A stretch of 50,410 bases of DNA. It comes from an uncultured Desulfobacterales bacterium (GTDB lineage Bacteria > Desulfobacterota > Desulfobacteria > Desulfobacterales > SpSt-501). Shown piece by piece: positions 48,885 through 50,410 of this stretch; position 1 is the first letter of the stretch; each line of letters opens with the position of its first letter. The notes under the pieces are model-generated. The model was not told the origin of the DNA. It saw only the letters and a program-made list of their open reading frames with translations, and searched no databases. The stretch is taken from positions 1 to 50,410 of the forward strand of contig CALIUY010000051.1 of assembly GCA_938048455.1 (NCBI GenBank), read 5' to 3'. Position numbers and translations under genes: made by a program.

Positions 48885-50410
48885 ATGCCATCCGACCGGG
48901 AAGTTTCCGCACCCGCGCCTGCTTCGCCCGCCAGCGGCGAACGCGTCCTGATCGTCGACGACGAGGAGAGCATTCTCGAGGTCGTGGGCGAGTACCTGAG
49001 CCGCCGCGGCTACTTTGTGCGCACCGCGGCGCGCGGCAAGGATGCGCTCTCGCTGCTCGAGCGGGAGCCGATCGACTGTTGCCTGACCGACATCCACATG
49101 CCGGAAATGAGCGGCCTCGAGCTCGCCGAGCGCATCCACGCCCGCGACAACACGCTTCCCGTGATCGTCATGACCGCCTACCCCTCGCTTGAGGCCTCGA
49201 TCCGCACCGTCCGCAGCGGGGTTCTCGACTTCCTCGTCAAGCCCTTCGATTTGAAACAGATGGAGCTCAGTCTGCGGCGGGTGCTGCGGGAACGCGCCCT
49301 CTACACGGAAAACCTCCTGCTCAAGCAGGAGGTGCGCGCCAAGGAGCGCCTGGAGGCCCTGAACCGCGAGCTGCTCTCCAAGGTCGAAGAGCTGAACACC
49401 TTGAACCGCATCCTGACGGGACTCACGGCCGAGGCCTCCCCGGGCGGGGTCTTCCAGCGCACGGCGGAGATCGCCCGCGAGGCGGTCGGGGCCGACCAGG
49501 CGGTCTTTTACGTGCTTCCGGGGGCCGGCGAGGAGCCGGTTGCGCTCGCCGCCTCCCCGCCGTTCGAGGGACGCGAAGAGAGAATCCCCGCCGGTCTTCG
49601 GGAGGCGGCCGGAGCCGCGGCCGGAGAAGGCCGGGCGGTGCTGCACGCCGCCGCGCAAGGGGCCGGCGACCCCGCCCCGGTCTTCGCCTGCCGCGCGGCC
49701 ACCCCGGTCTTCATCCGCGGCACCCTCTTCGGGGTCCTGGCGGCGGGGGTTCGCCCGGGGGGGCGGTCCTTCGACGGGAAGGATCTGGAGTACTTGGGCT
49801 TCACGGCGCGCACGGCGGCCGGGGCGATCGAAAACCTCGCCCTCTACGAGAACCTGCACGACAACCTTTTTGCGACCCTCTACGGCTTCGTCCATGCGCT
49901 CGAAGCGCGCGATCTCTACACGCGGCAGCATTCGAGCCGGGTCACGCGCATCGCCCTGGTGTTGGGCGAGACGATGGGTTGCAGCCGCGACGAGCTGAAC
50001 GTGCTCCAGTTCGCCGGTCCGCTGCACGACATCGGCAAGATCGGCATCCGCGACGAAATCCTGCTCAAGCCGGGCCGGCTGACGAGCGAGGAGTTCGAAA
50101 AGATCAAGGAGCACCCCGTGATCGGCGCGAACATGCTGAGCCAGATCGGGCTCTGGGAGGAGGAGCGCCGGATCATCCGCTGCCACCACGAGCGTTTCGA
50201 CGGCCGCGGCTACCCCGAGGGCCTGCGGGGCGAGGAGATCCCCTTTCTCGCCCGCTTGCTTTCCCTCGCCGACGCCTACGACGCCATGGCCTCGGACCGG
50301 GCCTACCGGCGGCGCATGGAGGAGGGGGCGATCCTCGAGATCATCCACGGGGAGGCGGGCGGCCAGTTCGACCCGGCGGTCGTCTGCGCCTTCGAGGCCG
50401 CCTGGCGGGA
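48885..50410 (+). CDS. receiver-GAF-HD-GYP regulator, cut by right edge
   Basis: 508 codons visible. Receiver at 20-140 (VLIVDDEES, phosphoacceptor in CLTDIHMPEM, Lys in FLVKPF), a coiled coil (140-180), GAF domain (about 185-330) and an HD-GYP domain from about 345. The HD-GYP domain has H381-D382 in HDIGKIGI and H434-H435-E-x-F-D-G-x-G-Y-P intact. HD-GYP domains of this type hydrolyse c-di-GMP to GMP or pGpG, here presumably in response to a histidine kinase. This relates to the c-di-GMP-I riboswitch at 9252-9353, though no direct link is shown. Divergent from the glycosyltransferase gene with a 168-base spacer in which I see no strong promoter. Confidence 0.9.
   Translation, partial: MPSDREVSAPAPASPASGERVLIVDDEESILEVVGEYLSRRGYFVRTAARGKDALSLLEREPIDCCLTDIHMPEMSGLELAERIHARDNTLPVIVMTAYPSLEASIRTVRSGVLDFLVKPFDLKQMELSLRRVLRERALYTENLLLKQEVRAKERLEALNRELLSKVEELNTLNRILTGLTAEASPGGVFQRTAEIAREAVGADQAVFYVLPGAGEEPVALAASPPFEGREERIPAGLREAAGAAAGEGRAVLHAAAQGAGDPAPVFACRAATPVFIRGTLFGVLAAGVRPGGRSFDGKDLEYLGFTARTAAGAIENLALYENLHDNLFATLYGFVHALEARDLYTRQHSSRVTRIALVLGETMGCSRDELNVLQFAGPLHDIGKIGIRDEILLKPGRLTSEEFEKIKEHPVIGANMLSQIGLWEEERRIIRCHHERFDGRGYPEGLRGEEIPFLARLLSLADAYDAMASDRAYRRRMEEGAILEIIHGEAGGQFDPAVVCAFEAAWR

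Overview
The window is about 67-70% GC by eye and reads as a chromosomal segment of a Gram-negative, deltaproteobacterial-type (Desulfobacterota/Desulfuromonadota-like) bacterium. The reasons are LptD (outer membrane), RNase J beside FtsK, a HU-holB-ricT-metG cluster, PEP-CTERM and choice-of-anchor surface proteins, sigma54 promoters, a c-di-GMP-I riboswitch, and a C-terminal-zinc response regulator. No 16S or other taxonomic marker is present, so this is inference. No tRNA, rRNA, IS element or CRISPR array was seen. The coding strand switches often, and very long antisense shadow frames occur because of the GC content.

Layout. 1-4 kb (minus): a Ski2-like helicase running off the left edge, preceded in its operon by an HEFAH metallopeptidase. 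4-7.4 kb (minus): a DegT/DnrJ aminotransferase translationally coupled to a GNAT-radical SAM fusion. 7.4-7.9 kb: a GreA-like factor. 8.1-11.2 kb: a surface-protein island with a PEP-CTERM protein (minus) and a choice-of-anchor-U/FN3 protein (plus). They diverge from an AT-rich region with one sigma54 promoter for each. The plus-strand gene also carries a c-di-GMP-I riboswitch whose expression platform can hide the ribosome binding site. 11.2-15.3 kb (minus): sat/APS-kinase fusion with a non-standard sulfurylase active site, galE, and a sigma54 activator with a degenerate receiver, the obvious candidate regulator of the island.

15.5-24.2 kb: U32 peptidase-family protein, a three-gene sensor cluster (two winged-helix-like proteins and a zinc ribbon-Cache-HAMP membrane protein with no output domain), eno, pyrG, and a frameshifted DUF4143-type ATPase. 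24.3-33 kb (minus): response regulator, a 1251-residue GlmS-like protein, metG, ricT, holB (apparently CTG start) and HU, the last four behind one strong promoter. 33-36 kb (minus): NusG/RfaH-like protein and lptD. 36-40.8 kb (plus): surE, tmk, a cysteine synthase fused to a degenerate cysteinyl-tRNA synthetase-like domain, and an unknown protein, tightly coupled. 40.8-46.8 kb (plus): ferredoxin with terminator, small hypothetical, plsC, rnj, ftsK, methyltransferase. 46.7-48.7 kb (minus): glycosyltransferase and methyltransferase. 48.9 kb to the right edge: receiver-GAF-HD-GYP regulator.

Two themes link the genes. First, surface and envelope biology under sigma54 and c-di-GMP control: riboswitch, activator, galE, PAPS-type enzyme, HD-GYP protein, glycosyltransferase. 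Second, several unusual enzyme architectures whose catalytic residues differ from their parent families: the sulfurylase, the CysRS-like domain, the GlmS-like protein and the GNAT-radical SAM fusion. The helicase/metallopeptidase pair and the CysK/CysRS-like fusion are the strongest candidates for undescribed biochemistry.
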